A DNA stretch of 64,000 nucleotides from Flagellimonas onchidii (lineage in GTDB: Bacteria; Bacteroidota; Bacteroidia; Flavobacteriales; Flavobacteriaceae). The translations under genes and the position numbers were made by a program. The notes below the pieces were generated by a model. It worked only from the letters and a program-made list of their open reading frames with translations. It did not search any database and was not told where the DNA came from. Shown one piece after another: positions 28,230 through 37,600 of this stretch (positions within the stretch are counted from its first letter, which is position 1; each line of letters begins with the position of its first letter). Location: contig NZ_SRXX01000012.1 of the NCBI RefSeq assembly GCF_004804315.1, forward strand, positions 94,278 through 158,277. The letters are read 5' to 3'.

Positions 28230-28604
28230 AGGGTTTATGAGCTTATTAAAGTTCAAATGCAAGGATTTTATGCTCAATCTCCTACATTCGATGCTCCAAG
28301 GTTGATTGATTTAGGAGTTATCAGATTGATAAAATGGGCATCCTTTTTTCTTCAAGCCCTAAACTGTAGTTTATATAAAATGGAGACCTATCCCGTAATC
28401 GTAAAAGGTTGCTTTCATATTAAAAATTTAATTAGATGATTTGTGCTGGAATTACCTAAAACATTATTAATATATTAGGAAAATACAACAAATTATTATC
28501 TTGATATTCTTGTTTTTTCTAACATAAATGGATGTAGTCAATCTATTTGGAACCAGAGAAAAATATAGAGGTTTTAAGTGTGTCTATTAGCAACACAATA
28601 GTGT
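28230..28604. other. Non-coding gap
   Basis: No ORF with coding character and no strong hairpin or repeat was seen in these 375 bp between the helicase terminator and the 3' end of the minus-strand gene at 28605. Confidence 0.5.
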
Positions 28605-28952
28605 TTACTGATCAAATGGAGGGAGTTCTTCATTTTTTAAGTCCAAAAAATATTCCCTTAATTCAAGGTAACAGACCTCCATACTTACCATGTCATTTTT
28701 CTTTTTATGGTAATTATGGTGGACATATGAAAGTACAAGAGCATTTTCATCGATATCGCCCACTTCATGGCTGTACATTTGCGTTGCAGTCAAGAAATCC
28801 ATAGCATAGGGTCTATGTGAACAGGTATTTTGTTCTCGTATTTTATCCACTTCGGAACGAAGTTTGCCTAACAAAGTTTCATCACCCATCAAATAGGTAT
28901 ACCTAGGGCCGTGACCTTTGGATTCAATTTCCCTATAAATATTTTCTTCCAT
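28605..28952 (-). CDS. Small hypothetical protein, possible paralogue of the protein at 37715
   Basis: 115 aa, soluble, no signal peptide. Unknown family. The C-terminal part DENALVLSYVHHNY...MEVCYLELREYFL has the same layout as CYVTGYSMMFDF...QEAMYLELRAHLL in the 103-residue protein encoded at 37715-38026: a Tyr-containing stretch, then YLELRxxL about 15-20 residues later. It stands alone on the minus strand between the helicase gene and the tra operon. Coding status is supported by intact length, a clean ATG and this similarity. Confidence 0.6.
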   Translation of the reverse strand: MEENIYREIESKGHGPRYTYLMGDETLLGKLRSEVDKIREQNTCSHRPYAMDFLTATQMYSHEVGDIDENALVLSYVHHNYHKKKNDMVSMEVCYLELREYFLDLKNEELPPFDQ

Positions 28953-29381
28953 CGACCAATTTTTGGATAACTTAGTATTAGTGAGATACCCTTACCGTAT
29001 AAAACAGTGAGGGCGGTACTTCAACTTATTCCTAGAGAGGTACGACCAAGCACCTTCGACCAAATAAGAGAAGCCCACCCTTTACGATGGGCGTTCTGCT
29101 TATAATCCTCGGTCTTAAAAATGGTCGTTTTCCCTAAGAGAATTATAGCATAACGCTATTGTTATATTTTATCTGCTTTTATTTCTTTATAAAATCATTT
29201 TGAATTACGTACACAAAAATACGATTATATTTCGTCAGGGATTATGGAGTGTTGAATTAAACTCTTTCTGAACATCGCTTAACTTAAGCGATGTCATTGT
29301 CTTGTCAAAAAATATTATAGATTTATCTATGGATAGGGATACCGCTATTATCTGGCAAATAATGTGTCTATATCACACATT
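28953..29381. other. Intergenic region upstream of the 28952 gene, with hairpins
   Basis: About 430 bp with no supported gene. It holds a GCCCACC/GATGGGC hairpin (29073-29092) and a perfect 11-bp inverted repeat (29272-29294). Confidence 0.5.
29272..29294. repeat. Perfect inverted repeat ACATCGCTTAA-C-TTAAGCGATGT
   Basis: 11-bp arms around a single central base, about 90 bp beyond the tra-operon terminator. The compact dyad is suited to a dimeric DNA-binding protein; no T-run follows, so a terminator is less likely. Confidence 0.55.
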
Positions 29382-29412
29382 GAAAAAAAAAGCCCTAGAA
29401 ACTTCTAGGGCT
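29382..29412 (-). terminator. Intrinsic terminator of the tra operon
   Basis: AGCCCTAGAA pairs with TTCTAGGGCT around a short loop and is followed on the minus strand by a run of nine T residues, about 17 nt after the traN stop. Confidence 0.85.
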
Positions 29413-29428
29413 CTTTGATTAACTATTT

Positions 29429-30232
29429 CTATTTCCAAACCAAATTAACTGACCTAACCGTATTTTGTTCTTGCAGCCTAGCCATAATCTTTTCGTTTTT
29501 ATCAATGGCAAACTTTGGAACTACATAGACAAATCTTGCCTTTGTGTTCGGTAAAATTTGGTCCTGGACATTATGTATATAAATAGGCTTCATTGGAATT
29601 TCCTGATAAGATGCATTCCGTATGTTATTACCGCTTACTTTATAAATGTTCAAGTAATCAAAATTAAAACGGATTTCCGATTTGTTCTCGATTTCAAATT
29701 GGATATATACGTTGTCACCATGATAGTACTGGTTCTTAACGCTCAGTTTTACATTACCTTCGATTTTTCTTTTGTTTAATTTTTCCGGAAGGTTCAATAA
29801 TGATTCACAAGAGGAGTGAAGCTGATCCAGGGAATCATCAACGGAAATACTGTTTTTTGAAACATTGTTTTTAATTACCTCCTTTCTTTTGGTAGTTCCA
29901 ATACTCTCATCTTGATGGATAAAACGATTTGGGTTTTTCAGGTTTTCCGAATACTTCAGGATATAGGAATATACCTTGCCATCAGTTGTAATGACCAGTA
30001 GATTACTGTCCGTACCCTTAATGGCTTTTAAAAGCCCTAAATTCTGCTGTTTTTCCCTGTTATAAGTAAAAACAAAATTGTCCGAACCTGTTAACCCTTG
30101 TTTGATGTTGGATGGGAAAAAAAGTGCCATTGTCATACGCTCGTTGGCGTAAATAGTGTCCAATTGTTCATTTTTTTTTGCATGAGCTGAGAAAACCAAT
30201 CCCAAACACACTATTATCAATTTTTTTTTCAT
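29429..30232 (-). CDS. traN: Conjugative transposon protein TraN (DUF4138, VirB9-like)
   Basis: Outer-membrane-side component of the Bacteroidota conjugation channel. 267 aa with a signal peptide (LIIVCLGLVFSAHA), an N-terminal beta-rich domain (TIYANERMTMALFFPSNI, VFTYNREKQQNLGLLKA) and a C-terminal beta domain (NVYIQFEIENKSEIRFNFDYL). Length and motifs fit TraN. It is the last gene of the operon, 12 nt after traM and followed by a strong terminator. Confidence 0.85.
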   Translation of the reverse strand: MKKKLIIVCLGLVFSAHAKKNEQLDTIYANERMTMALFFPSNIKQGLTGSDNFVFTYNREKQQNLGLLKAIKGTDSNLLVITTDGKVYSYILKYSENLKNPNRFIHQDESIGTTKRKEVIKNNVSKNSISVDDSLDQLHSSCESLLNLPEKLNKRKIEGNVKLSVKNQYYHGDNVYIQFEIENKSEIRFNFDYLNIYKVSGNNIRNASYQEIPMKPIYIHNVQDQILPNTKARFVYVVPKFAIDKNEKIMARLQEQNTVRSVNLVWK

Positions 30233-30244
30233 GATATAAATTTT

Positions 30245-31204
30245 TTATTGTCGATTATCGACTTTTAAAATGAGTTTATAATTTTTATATACTGTTGACT
30301 TTACAAGACGATTGGAACGTTGAAATATTTTTTTAATCCCCCTGACCTGCGGAACACCGGGTACGTTAATATCATCGATTGCATCACCCACGAGCTGCCT
30401 TTTTAATTCTTCCCTAAAACTGTTTTCAATATAGATACCATCCAAACCATCCCGAATATCACACGCCTTAAATGAAACTGGATGACCGTCAATATTCTCT
30501 ATTTTTAATAGCACCCTGTTCGGCTTAAAGCTGACAATACCGAAAAGAGGTGTATTCTTTGGTATAAATTTGTCGCCTATTACAACATCATCCAGAGTAC
30601 GCATTTCCAAACGGTCATTTGCTTTGATGACCTTTTTTATATCAGTAGTTACTCTTATGTTAAGAGGGGATTCTGTTTTTGTATCTGGTAGTGGATTAGA
30701 AGCAAAGAACAATTGCTGCTGTAAGCCTATCTCCTTTGTTTTGATTTCAAGTTCAACAATGGGTTTTTGCTCTTTGAGAGCAATATCCTTTACCTCTTTT
30801 TGTTTCTTTTGCTTCTGTGTTATGGCATTTACAATACTGTCCTTTACGTTATTTCGGTATTCTCCTATACTGTAATTTATCTTACCGTTATTGTATATAC
30901 TATCTACCAGACGAGCTTTTTCTTTTTCAATCAAATCAGGGTCAAAAAGTCCTGTTGAATCCAATAGTTTTTCATCATAGATGCTTGGGGCGTTGGTCTG
31001 CCTGATTTCCTTTAAATCGTTCACGGCATCCAATCTGGATGAATATTGCTCTTGTCCGGCCTCCAAAGTAGGGACTAAAGGTTGTAAAAGTTCATCTTCA
31101 GGTGAATCATTATCGCCAAAGGTCATTACCGAATAAGCGATAATGAAAATAAGCACTGCGCCTATAACCACTGCGAAAGTGGTTTTTTTCTTATCAATTT
31201 TCAT
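30245..31204 (-). CDS. traM: Conjugative transposon protein TraM (VirB10-like)
   Basis: Energy-transducing scaffold spanning the envelope. 319 aa: short cytoplasmic N-terminus, one TM (about 8-28, TFAVVIGAVLIFIIAYSVMTF), a long periplasmic helical/linker region and a C-terminal beta-barrel-like domain (IKANDRLEMRTLDDVVIGDKFI, NTPLFGIVSFKPNRVLLKI) similar to the VirB10/TrbI core. It overlaps traK by 11 nt. Confidence 0.87.
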   Translation of the reverse strand: MKIDKKKTTFAVVIGAVLIFIIAYSVMTFGDNDSPEDELLQPLVPTLEAGQEQYSSRLDAVNDLKEIRQTNAPSIYDEKLLDSTGLFDPDLIEKEKARLVDSIYNNGKINYSIGEYRNNVKDSIVNAITQKQKKQKEVKDIALKEQKPIVELEIKTKEIGLQQQLFFASNPLPDTKTESPLNIRVTTDIKKVIKANDRLEMRTLDDVVIGDKFIPKNTPLFGIVSFKPNRVLLKIENIDGHPVSFKACDIRDGLDGIYIENSFREELKRQLVGDAIDDINVPGVPQVRGIKKIFQRSNRLVKSTVYKNYKLILKVDNRQ

Positions 31205-31811
31205 AATCTATTTTTTTTAATGAATTCTCGAAATAATCTGTTATTAGAAGTGCGTTAGTATTCTTGGGAAAGTTTCTTTTTTCCAAGTGAATCAGCTTAC
31301 CGGTAGTGACCAATTCATAAGTGTCGATTATCGACCCCCTGTTGATTTGAAATACGGTCACGGTCTTAAAGGGGTATGGTTCTGCTGTAAGGTCAATTTG
31401 TGAATCAATATCGATTACCTTTTGTACCAAAGAATATTGTACCAACCTGTTATAAACCCCATCGGCTTTTTTCTGACGGTACACGTTGTCCACGGACTCA
31501 TCACCAAGCCAAAGGGATTTTTCAATATTGTTTTCAAAATTGGTGGCATCAATTCCGTAGAAATAAGAATGGAACAGGTCTAAATGGTTCAACGCTTCAA
31601 CCTGTAAACCTTCTATTTGCTCCATCCATTTTAAGGGCATTACCTCGCCGTTTCTTCCAATGGCAAAAGCCCCATTAACGGCTTTGTTGAACATCTTGAC
31701 AGAAACTAGGCTTGAAATCACTGTTGAAAGGGAACAAGCTATAACAATGGTCAAAACAATGAACCGATTTAGTCTTAATACTTCGTATATGTTTTTATAG
31801 GGTGTTTTCAT
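31194..31811 (-). CDS. traK: Conjugative transposon protein TraK (VirB8-like)
   Basis: Inner-membrane channel component. 205 aa with one N-terminal TM (about 17-37, FIVLTIVIACSLSTVISSLV) and a periplasmic domain with the family run NGEVMPLKW...EALNHLDLFHSYFY. Starts and stops overlap with traJ (1 nt) and traM (11 nt), indicating translational coupling. The VirB8 equivalence is by architecture. Confidence 0.87.
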   Translation of the reverse strand: MKTPYKNIYEVLRLNRFIVLTIVIACSLSTVISSLVSVKMFNKAVNGAFAIGRNGEVMPLKWMEQIEGLQVEALNHLDLFHSYFYGIDATNFENNIEKSLWLGDESVDNVYRQKKADGVYNRLVQYSLVQKVIDIDSQIDLTAEPYPFKTVTVFQINRGSIIDTYELVTTGKLIHLEKRNFPKNTNALLITDYFENSLKKIDYEN

Positions 31812-32650
31812 TATGTAAATAATTTAAAAGTGAACGAGGTTGCCCTTTTGTAGAGCTTGAACTTTAAAAAGACAATGAAACTTATTGTTCCCATTTCAAT
31901 GATTGGAGCAAAGACCAAGCTTCCAAATTCTATCCCAATTAGATTGACCCAAAAATTGTTAGTGAATTGGGCGTATAGCTCATTTATAAAAATGTTGACC
32001 AAGAAGAATGCTGGAACCAACATATAAACTGCTGCATACAGTTTGAAAAATGTATAGGCCATTGACCTGAATTTTTCAAATACGGCAAGGCTTATAATCA
32101 ATGGAAAAAAGGCTTGCATAATTCCAAGCAAGAAAAACCGCTCTGCCAAGAAAAGAGGGTAAATAAGAAGTTCAATCAACCAAAGAAATACGCTTATTAT
32201 AAATGCAAGCATCCTTAACCCAAGCAGGGGAGAAGCAAGAAACTCATATAATAAGGTCATCCCCCTTACCGTAGCATTGAGTACTCCGGCATCTTCTTCC
32301 AAAGGAATATCCTGTAACTGCAAAGGGAGCAGGGTAGGAGCGGTATTACGATACCCTGTTTCAATAGCTACCAAAATGGTATCGAACACTGCCAAGACCT
32401 CTGTGGAGAATATAACCAGTATGACCACCACAAAATTCTTTACTAGTTCAGTAGGAGTAAGCCCCCATGTATAACCATCCCTACTGGCAACCCCTTCATT
32501 ATATTTTTTCAAGATGTTTATCAGAAAAAAAAGAATGGCAAGGGCTTTCATCCCTACAATGGTGTACTGCAAAAAGTCGCTGTCCTTTATGGTCTGGAAC
32601 ACGGCATCCACATATTCCAGACCCGCTATAAGTGGAATTGCAAGTTGCAT
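31811..32650 (-). CDS. traJ: Conjugative transposon protein TraJ (VirB6-like)
   Basis: Polytopic inner-membrane channel protein. 279 aa with about six hydrophobic segments (for example VGMKALAILFFLINIL, VVVILVIFSTEVLAVF, FFLLGIMQAFFPLIISLAVF, VYMLVPAFFLVNIF) and no soluble domain. It is placed between the DUF4141 protein and traK, as in CTnDOT-type operons, though shorter than the CTnDOT protein. Confidence 0.82.
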   Translation of the reverse strand: MQLAIPLIAGLEYVDAVFQTIKDSDFLQYTIVGMKALAILFFLINILKKYNEGVASRDGYTWGLTPTELVKNFVVVILVIFSTEVLAVFDTILVAIETGYRNTAPTLLPLQLQDIPLEEDAGVLNATVRGMTLLYEFLASPLLGLRMLAFIISVFLWLIELLIYPLFLAERFFLLGIMQAFFPLIISLAVFEKFRSMAYTFFKLYAAVYMLVPAFFLVNIFINELYAQFTNNFWVNLIGIEFGSLVFAPIIEMGTISFIVFLKFKLYKRATSFTFKLFT

Positions 32651-32653
32651 GGC

Positions 32654-33223
32654 TTAAAAATTGGTTTCCCTGTTGTTTATCCTGTCCTGCATTTTCCGAA
32701 AAGAAATGATGTCGTTGTACCGCTTTGTCTTGCGCTCAATCTCGGCGACCATTTCTTTGGAGCGTGTTTCCTTTTCTTTGAGTACGCTTGCACGCTCTGC
32801 ATCTGTCATTTTCAGAAAATCACTGGACAGAATCTGCTCCACAAACTCCAAATCTTCCAAGGAGTTTTCTATGATGACATCAAAAGATTGCGAAACCCTT
32901 GTGATTTCTTCTGGTTTGATATAGGGAGAACTTAAAATGTCCCGTAAGTCATCCCGAACCACATTAAAAAGACGTTGATTGTTACGGGTAAGTTCACGAA
33001 CCGCCTTTAACTGTTTTACGATATTGCTTACCTTTTCGATACGCTCTTTTTGTTCTCTTAGAAATTCGACGGTCTTTAACAGTTCGGCGGTCTGTTTTGC
33101 CGATTCCAATATCTGTTTGCCCAATGTGATAAAATTGGTGTTATCATAAACGGGCATTCCCTGGGCTTTTATTTGCCCAAAACTTGCGAGTGCCAATAGG
33201 CACATAAAAATTAATTTTCTCAT
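32654..33223 (-). CDS. traI: Conjugative transposon protein TraI (DUF4141, VirB5-like position)
   Basis: 189 aa with a signal peptide (IFMCLLALASFGQIKA) and an almost wholly helical mature part with coiled-coil character (KTVEFLREQKERIEKVSNIVKQL, AERASVLKEKETRSKEMV). Length, signal peptide and position between the VirB4-type ATPase and TraJ match DUF4141. A role as minor pilus component is inferred from the VirB5-like position. It should not be confused with the F-plasmid relaxase TraI. Confidence 0.82.
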   Translation of the reverse strand: MRKLIFMCLLALASFGQIKAQGMPVYDNTNFITLGKQILESAKQTAELLKTVEFLREQKERIEKVSNIVKQLKAVRELTRNNQRLFNVVRDDLRDILSSPYIKPEEITRVSQSFDVIIENSLEDLEFVEQILSSDFLKMTDAERASVLKEKETRSKEMVAEIERKTKRYNDIISFRKMQDRINNRETNF

Positions 33224-33224
33224 A

Positions 33225-35636
33225 TTAATATTGTTTTAAATGAATGAATTGCTGAATTGCTTTTTCCATAGTTCCGTGCTTATGGAAAAGCTTTAAAATG
33301 GTTTGGTTATCTGCTCCATCGGTCAAGTATGCAGCAAAAACCTCTTTGGGAACTTCCAATCGAAATATGTTGCTCTCCTTTCCGATTTTTATAAAAATCT
33401 CGGTGTACTTGCGCTTTCCGGAAAGGTTGTTCTTGATAGATTTAAGCTGATTAAGGTCGTGGGAAGAAAGGTTCAATCGTTTTACAAGCTCGTCATAACC
33501 CTTTTCATTGTTCAGGCTATAGATGACCTGTGTATTTTCCAATATGCTTGCCGAAGTGGAATTGTTCGGCAATTGATTGATGGATTGTAGAATAACCCCG
33601 ACTGCCCCGTTTTGCTTTCGGATTGCCTGATAGTAGAATTCTACCGACTCAAGTACATTTTCAAACTTCAATTGTTTGGCAAACTCATCAAACAGGATAA
33701 TCCCTTTTTCTTCTTTGTTCTGCCAAATGGTACGTTGGATAGCGGTCTTGATAAGTTTGAGCATAACGGAAAGGATTTCCTTGTTGTCCTTTACCTCGTC
33801 TAACTCAAATACTATGAGTCGTTTGTCCTCTAGTCTATAGGATTGGTCTTCCCTTTGTTCAAAAAGAAAACTATAAATGCCATCATCAACATATTCAGAA
33901 AGGATTAATAAGAAGTTATCGAGGTCTATTACTTTTTTAGGTATGAGTAAATCTTCAAGAAGTGCATCTTTTTTGTGGGAAACAAAATCAAAGAAACCCT
34001 GCAATGAATGTCGTAACCGTACCTCTTTGTAATAGTGGACTAATATTTTTTTAAGTGCTACTTGTTTACCTTTATTGGAATCTGTTATTCCTTCTCCAAA
34101 TAATTCAAGTAGAAAAACCGTTAAGTCCTCAATTCTTTCGGCAGTAAAATCATTCTCTCCTGAAATATAAAAAGGGTTGATTCCTAATGTTTTACCACTT
34201 TCATATCGTAGCACCGTAAATTGTTCAGGATAGAGGCTAGCAAATTTTGTATATGAGCCTCCTAAATCAATAATGACCAAGCGAACCCCAGTTTCAAAAA
34301 ATTGACGTAAAATATTGTTCGCCAAAAATGATTTTCCTTCACCTGTCGGGGCAAAAATGGCAAAGTTCTTAGCCTTGATATGCTTTTTTTCCTCGTCCCA
34401 AACATCCTTTAGAATGGGGATATTATTCTGCCTGTCATTAAAGATGATACCTTTTGCATCACTTCTGTAATTGGTATTATTTACAAAAAGGCAAAGAGCA
34501 TGTTTCAAATCTGTTACATATACATCTTCATTGGAGAAATTGGATGAAAAACAGGGGTAACTGTTAAGGATATAATTCTTGCGCTGTTCGGCTCTTGGAT
34601 AAAATGGTACTATATCAAGTTCTTTAAATTCTGATTTTATCCGAGAACCTATACGCTCTAAATTATTGATGTTACTATCCCAATAAATAATATTGAGATG
34701 CCCCCTTATGATTCGTGCATTATCATCATTGTTGATTTGATTTTGTATATGCTCAATCTTTTTAAGAATGACCTTGTTCTGTGTGCCAAAATTTGAACTC
34801 TTCTTCAGTTCCTCAATTTTCTTGTCAAGCAGCTTTCGCCATTTCTGTTTATCATCCAAGTAAATAATTTGGTTGATGATATGGTTTTCATCAAGTGACA
34901 ACCCAAGCCCATCAATAAAACCCTGGTGAAAAACAAAATCATCCGAGGTAAAGCGTTCGTTGATTTTACTAGTCTGTACACTATCGCCAAAGCAGGATTC
35001 ACTATTGACCGCCAATACATCGAAATGATTGTTGCCTATGGTGACTTTGGATTTTTCCAGTACCATATCGGTATCGTAGCCCAAATTGAAACCGTTGAAA
35101 AAGTCATTGGAAAGTTCTAATATTTCAGATTCCTGTAAAGGCAATAATCGAACTTTACGACTATTGTTGATATAGGTAATAGAATCATTTACAGACCCTA
35201 AAAAGCTATGGGCGTTTTGATTCAATTCTCCGTAAATCCCTTTGCTTACCTTTCTAAATGGATTTACATATCTAGGATTGTTAAGTGCTTTGTTCTTAAC
35301 AAGAGTGACGAACAGATAACATTTATGGGCTATATATTCCCGTCCCTTAAAATGGTCATGGGTAGCTTTTGCCAAAAACGTATCTGTGGGCAAATATTCT
35401 GAAGTAAAGGACTTTTTTGTGTAGATGTCCTGTTTGTGGATTACCGTACCTACGGGTAAGGACTTGAACGCTTGGAACCAAGCACCGTGCAAGTCCTCAA
35501 AATCCTTTTCGGACTGCGAATAAATTTCAGGAAGTTCTACGTCGTAACAGGCTACAATGTTGCCATTGTTGGCAAAAATCAGATTGTCCCTTATTTCAAT
35601 AATTGGATTATATGTGGCAATATTAATAGTTGACAT
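33225..35636 (-). CDS. traG: Conjugation ATPase TraG (VirB4-like)
   Basis: 803 aa motor of pilus assembly and secretion. The N-terminal VirB4 domain (about 1-390) is followed by the ATPase with Walker A FAPTGEGKSFLANNIL (about 425) and Walker B GIILFDEFAKQL (about 650), then QSINQL. It is the largest gene of the operon; its start overlaps the end of traF by 14 nt. In Bacteroidota nomenclature TraG is the VirB4 homologue, not the coupling protein. Confidence 0.93.
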   Translation of the reverse strand: MSTINIATYNPIIEIRDNLIFANNGNIVACYDVELPEIYSQSEKDFEDLHGAWFQAFKSLPVGTVIHKQDIYTKKSFTSEYLPTDTFLAKATHDHFKGREYIAHKCYLFVTLVKNKALNNPRYVNPFRKVSKGIYGELNQNAHSFLGSVNDSITYINNSRKVRLLPLQESEILELSNDFFNGFNLGYDTDMVLEKSKVTIGNNHFDVLAVNSESCFGDSVQTSKINERFTSDDFVFHQGFIDGLGLSLDENHIINQIIYLDDKQKWRKLLDKKIEELKKSSNFGTQNKVILKKIEHIQNQINNDDNARIIRGHLNIIYWDSNINNLERIGSRIKSEFKELDIVPFYPRAEQRKNYILNSYPCFSSNFSNEDVYVTDLKHALCLFVNNTNYRSDAKGIIFNDRQNNIPILKDVWDEEKKHIKAKNFAIFAPTGEGKSFLANNILRQFFETGVRLVIIDLGGSYTKFASLYPEQFTVLRYESGKTLGINPFYISGENDFTAERIEDLTVFLLELFGEGITDSNKGKQVALKKILVHYYKEVRLRHSLQGFFDFVSHKKDALLEDLLIPKKVIDLDNFLLILSEYVDDGIYSFLFEQREDQSYRLEDKRLIVFELDEVKDNKEILSVMLKLIKTAIQRTIWQNKEEKGIILFDEFAKQLKFENVLESVEFYYQAIRKQNGAVGVILQSINQLPNNSTSASILENTQVIYSLNNEKGYDELVKRLNLSSHDLNQLKSIKNNLSGKRKYTEIFIKIGKESNIFRLEVPKEVFAAYLTDGADNQTILKLFHKHGTMEKAIQQFIHLKQY

Positions 35637-35907
35637 ATTGTAGTATGTTATTTCGTTTGTTGCTAATAATTTTTGGAAAAACGCTACCTAAGTTTAGCGT
35701 GAGTGGCTTTCTGGCAATTTTGGTAAGTATGATATAAAGCGACCCGTTCCAAAGAAGGGCTCCTATAATCACCAAAAAACTGAATGAAAAAATGATAATC
35801 AGTAGCGATGCCAAAATGGAGAGCATTAGCATTGCAAAGAGGGATATGGGTAGCCCCCATATCATTGCCCTCCTGCGAATGTTTTTATATACCCCGTACT
35901 TTCTCAT
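35623..35907 (-). CDS. traF: Conjugative transposon protein TraF (DUF4133, VirB3-like)
   Basis: 94 aa with two adjacent hydrophobic segments (WGLPISLFAMLMLSILASLL and IIFSFSFLVIIGALLWNGSL) and basic ends. Size and placement between the pilin-like traE and the VirB4-like traG match VirB3 proteins. It overlaps traE by 1 nt and traG by 14 nt. Confidence 0.85.
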   Translation of the reverse strand: MRKYGVYKNIRRRAMIWGLPISLFAMLMLSILASLLIIIFSFSFLVIIGALLWNGSLYIILTKIARKPLTLNLGSVFPKIISNKRNNILQYVNY

Positions 35908-36194
35908 TACACTACAATTCCAATGAGATAAGTAAAGATGCCCACTACCGCTCCTGCAATAAGGACAAAGACAAGTACTCTGGTAATCCCTTTTTTGAGG
36001 TCTGCATTTTCCCCGAAAAAATGACCCGCATTGAACAGGAATCCTATAAGGAAGATTACTCCTAAGAGTAAAGGGAAAATAGCCCTAATGGTATCGGAAA
36101 CATCATTGACAGAATCTTCGATACCTCCAATTTGTGCAAATGTGGGTAGGCTCATCAGGAGCATAGCCCACGTTAGTTTAATAGTTTTTCTCAT
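35907..36194 (-). CDS. traE: Conjugative transposon protein TraE (DUF4134, VirB2-like pilin)
   Basis: 95 aa with a signal peptide (LTWAMLLMSLPTFAQ) and two hydrophobic helices (IFPLLLGVIFLIGFLFNAG and VLVFVLIAGAVVGIFTYLIG), the layout of VirB2-type pilins. It is the first gene of the minus-strand tra operon, so the operon promoter should lie in 36195-36330, shared with the divergent amidase gene; I could not fix a consensus promoter there. Confidence 0.85.
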   Translation of the reverse strand: MRKTIKLTWAMLLMSLPTFAQIGGIEDSVNDVSDTIRAIFPLLLGVIFLIGFLFNAGHFFGENADLKKGITRVLVFVLIAGAVVGIFTYLIGIVV

Positions 36195-36397
36195 AAAACT
36201 GGATTTTGTGGCTTCCCGAATTACAAAGCGGAAAACCTGTTAAAAATTTGTTTTTGAGAAATCTATAAGCGATAAGGCTGAAAGGATTGAAATCCGCAAA
36301 TATTAACTGGTTATGGCGTTAAATTTTGAAGAATAATCAACGAATGTTCCTAAACTTTGAAAATTGCATAAACAGAAATTTTAAACTAAACAGCATT

Positions 36398-37027
36398 ATG
36401 AAACGGATATTTATTACATGTTTAATGCTCTTTATTCTATGGGTAAATGGTGCAATCGGGCAAGAAAAAAGGGTAGTTGTCATAGATGCGGGACATGGGG
36501 GAACAGACTTAGGCGCAATCGGAACCAATCAGATAAAAGAAAAGGATATAACACTAGCCCTTGCCCTTAGTATGGCACAATTGAACAAAGCATTGTTAAA
36601 CGATGTCTATGAAATCTATCTGACCAGATATACAGATACTCTAATTTCCTTAAACCATAGAGCCAAACTTGCAAGAGTATTAAAACCAGACCTATTTATT
36701 TCGTTGCACTGTAACCATGCCAAAAATAAAAGGGCAACGGGTATAGAGATATATCTACATCGTGGTACATCCTTAATAAAAACAAATCAAAAAAAAGGAA
36801 ATGATATTGCCGTTTCAATAAATGAGGTTCTTACTGAAAAATTGGGTTATCGAAGCAGGGGTATAAAACAAGCAAATTTTCAAGTACTACGGGAAACCGT
36901 TGCAACCTGTCCCGCAATTTTGGTGGAACTGGGATTTTTATCCAATTCAGATGAAGCCGGACATTTGGAGTCAAAAAATACTATTAACGCATTGGCATTG
37001 GCTATTCTAATGGCAATTAAATTATAA
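36398..37027 (+). CDS. N-acetylmuramoyl-L-alanine amidase (Amidase_3), secreted
   Basis: Cleaves peptidoglycan, here probably to open the wall for the conjugation channel. The start at 36398 is chosen because it gives a clean signal peptide (IFITCLMLFILWVNGAIG); an in-frame ATG at 36326 would add 24 residues in front. The zinc ligands are H33 (DAGHGG), E48 (IKEKD) and H104 (SLHCNH), and the catalytic Glu is E177 (LVELGFLSN). 209 aa. It is divergent from the tra operon and placed at its head. Confidence 0.9.
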   Translation: MKRIFITCLMLFILWVNGAIGQEKRVVVIDAGHGGTDLGAIGTNQIKEKDITLALALSMAQLNKALLNDVYEIYLTRYTDTLISLNHRAKLARVLKPDLFISLHCNHAKNKRATGIEIYLHRGTSLIKTNQKKGNDIAVSINEVLTEKLGYRSRGIKQANFQVLRETVATCPAILVELGFLSNSDEAGHLESKNTINALALAILMAIKL

Positions 37028-37031
37028 GATT

Positions 37032-37130
37032 ATGGCAGCAATATTTTTAAGCCTTGTGAGAACATTGAAAGAAATTATTATAGCGGTAAGCAAAGAATTG
37101 TTCTTTTGGATAAGACAACAACTCTCATAG
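37032..37130 (+). CDS. Possible small membrane or amphipathic peptide (32 aa)
   Basis: ATG at 37032, stop TAG at 37128-37130, 4 nt after the amidase stop. The predicted peptide starts MAAIFLSLVRTLKEIIIAV and ends FFWIRQQLS: hydrophobic with Lys/Arg spaced as in an amphipathic or single-TM helix. The tight spacing suggests co-translation with the amidase, but the size makes chance possible. It could be a holin-like or toxin-like peptide; nothing proves this. Confidence 0.35.
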   Translation: MAAIFLSLVRTLKEIIIAVSKELFFWIRQQLS

Positions 37131-37156
37131 AGTAATTAATAATAAACTTAATATAA

Positions 37157-37600
37157 ATGATTATGAAATTTAAAATTGAATCAAAGCCGAGTCCACTCAG
37201 ACAATTGGATAACATTAAACAACTAAAAACTGTATTGAAACCGATTAAAACGGATAAAGATGGTAAGTTCTTGGATACATTGCTTATTCAATGTGATTTA
37301 TTACATAAAACTATTGGAAAAGATTTTAGCTCATCAGACCACGACCATATCGATATACGGTGTGATGTTTTCTTTGATATTCCCTTAAGTTCAATTGCTT
37401 GGGTAGGGAATGGTTCAGATTATTTTTTACAAGAGTCCAATAAGAATAGTGGTGAAGCTATATTCAGAGATAAAAAGGAGCTTGGTGAATATTTACAGGG
37501 ATTGGAAAGAATACCTAGTATAATAATGCCTATAAAATTGGAACTAAGTCAAAAAATAGGTGATGCGAAAAGCAAATTCACTTATGAGCTGATAGGTTGA
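37157..37600 (+). CDS. Hypothetical protein (147 aa)
   Basis: Soluble, no signal peptide, mixed alpha/beta pattern. The central stretch HDHIDIRCDVFFDIPLSSIAWVG is strand-rich; the C-terminus ends KLELSQKIGDAKSKFTYELIG. No family recognised. Two start codons are two residues apart (MIM); the second, at 37163, is equally plausible. It follows the amidase and the small ORF in the same direction and may share their transcript. Confidence 0.6.
   Translation: MIMKFKIESKPSPLRQLDNIKQLKTVLKPIKTDKDGKFLDTLLIQCDLLHKTIGKDFSSSDHDHIDIRCDVFFDIPLSSIAWVGNGSDYFLQESNKNSGEAIFRDKKELGEYLQGLERIPSIIMPIKLELSQKIGDAKSKFTYELIG

Noticed and set aside
28257..28439. 60-codon open frame after the helicase terminator
   Set aside because: No start context, no conserved features and low-complexity translation; treated as non-coding.
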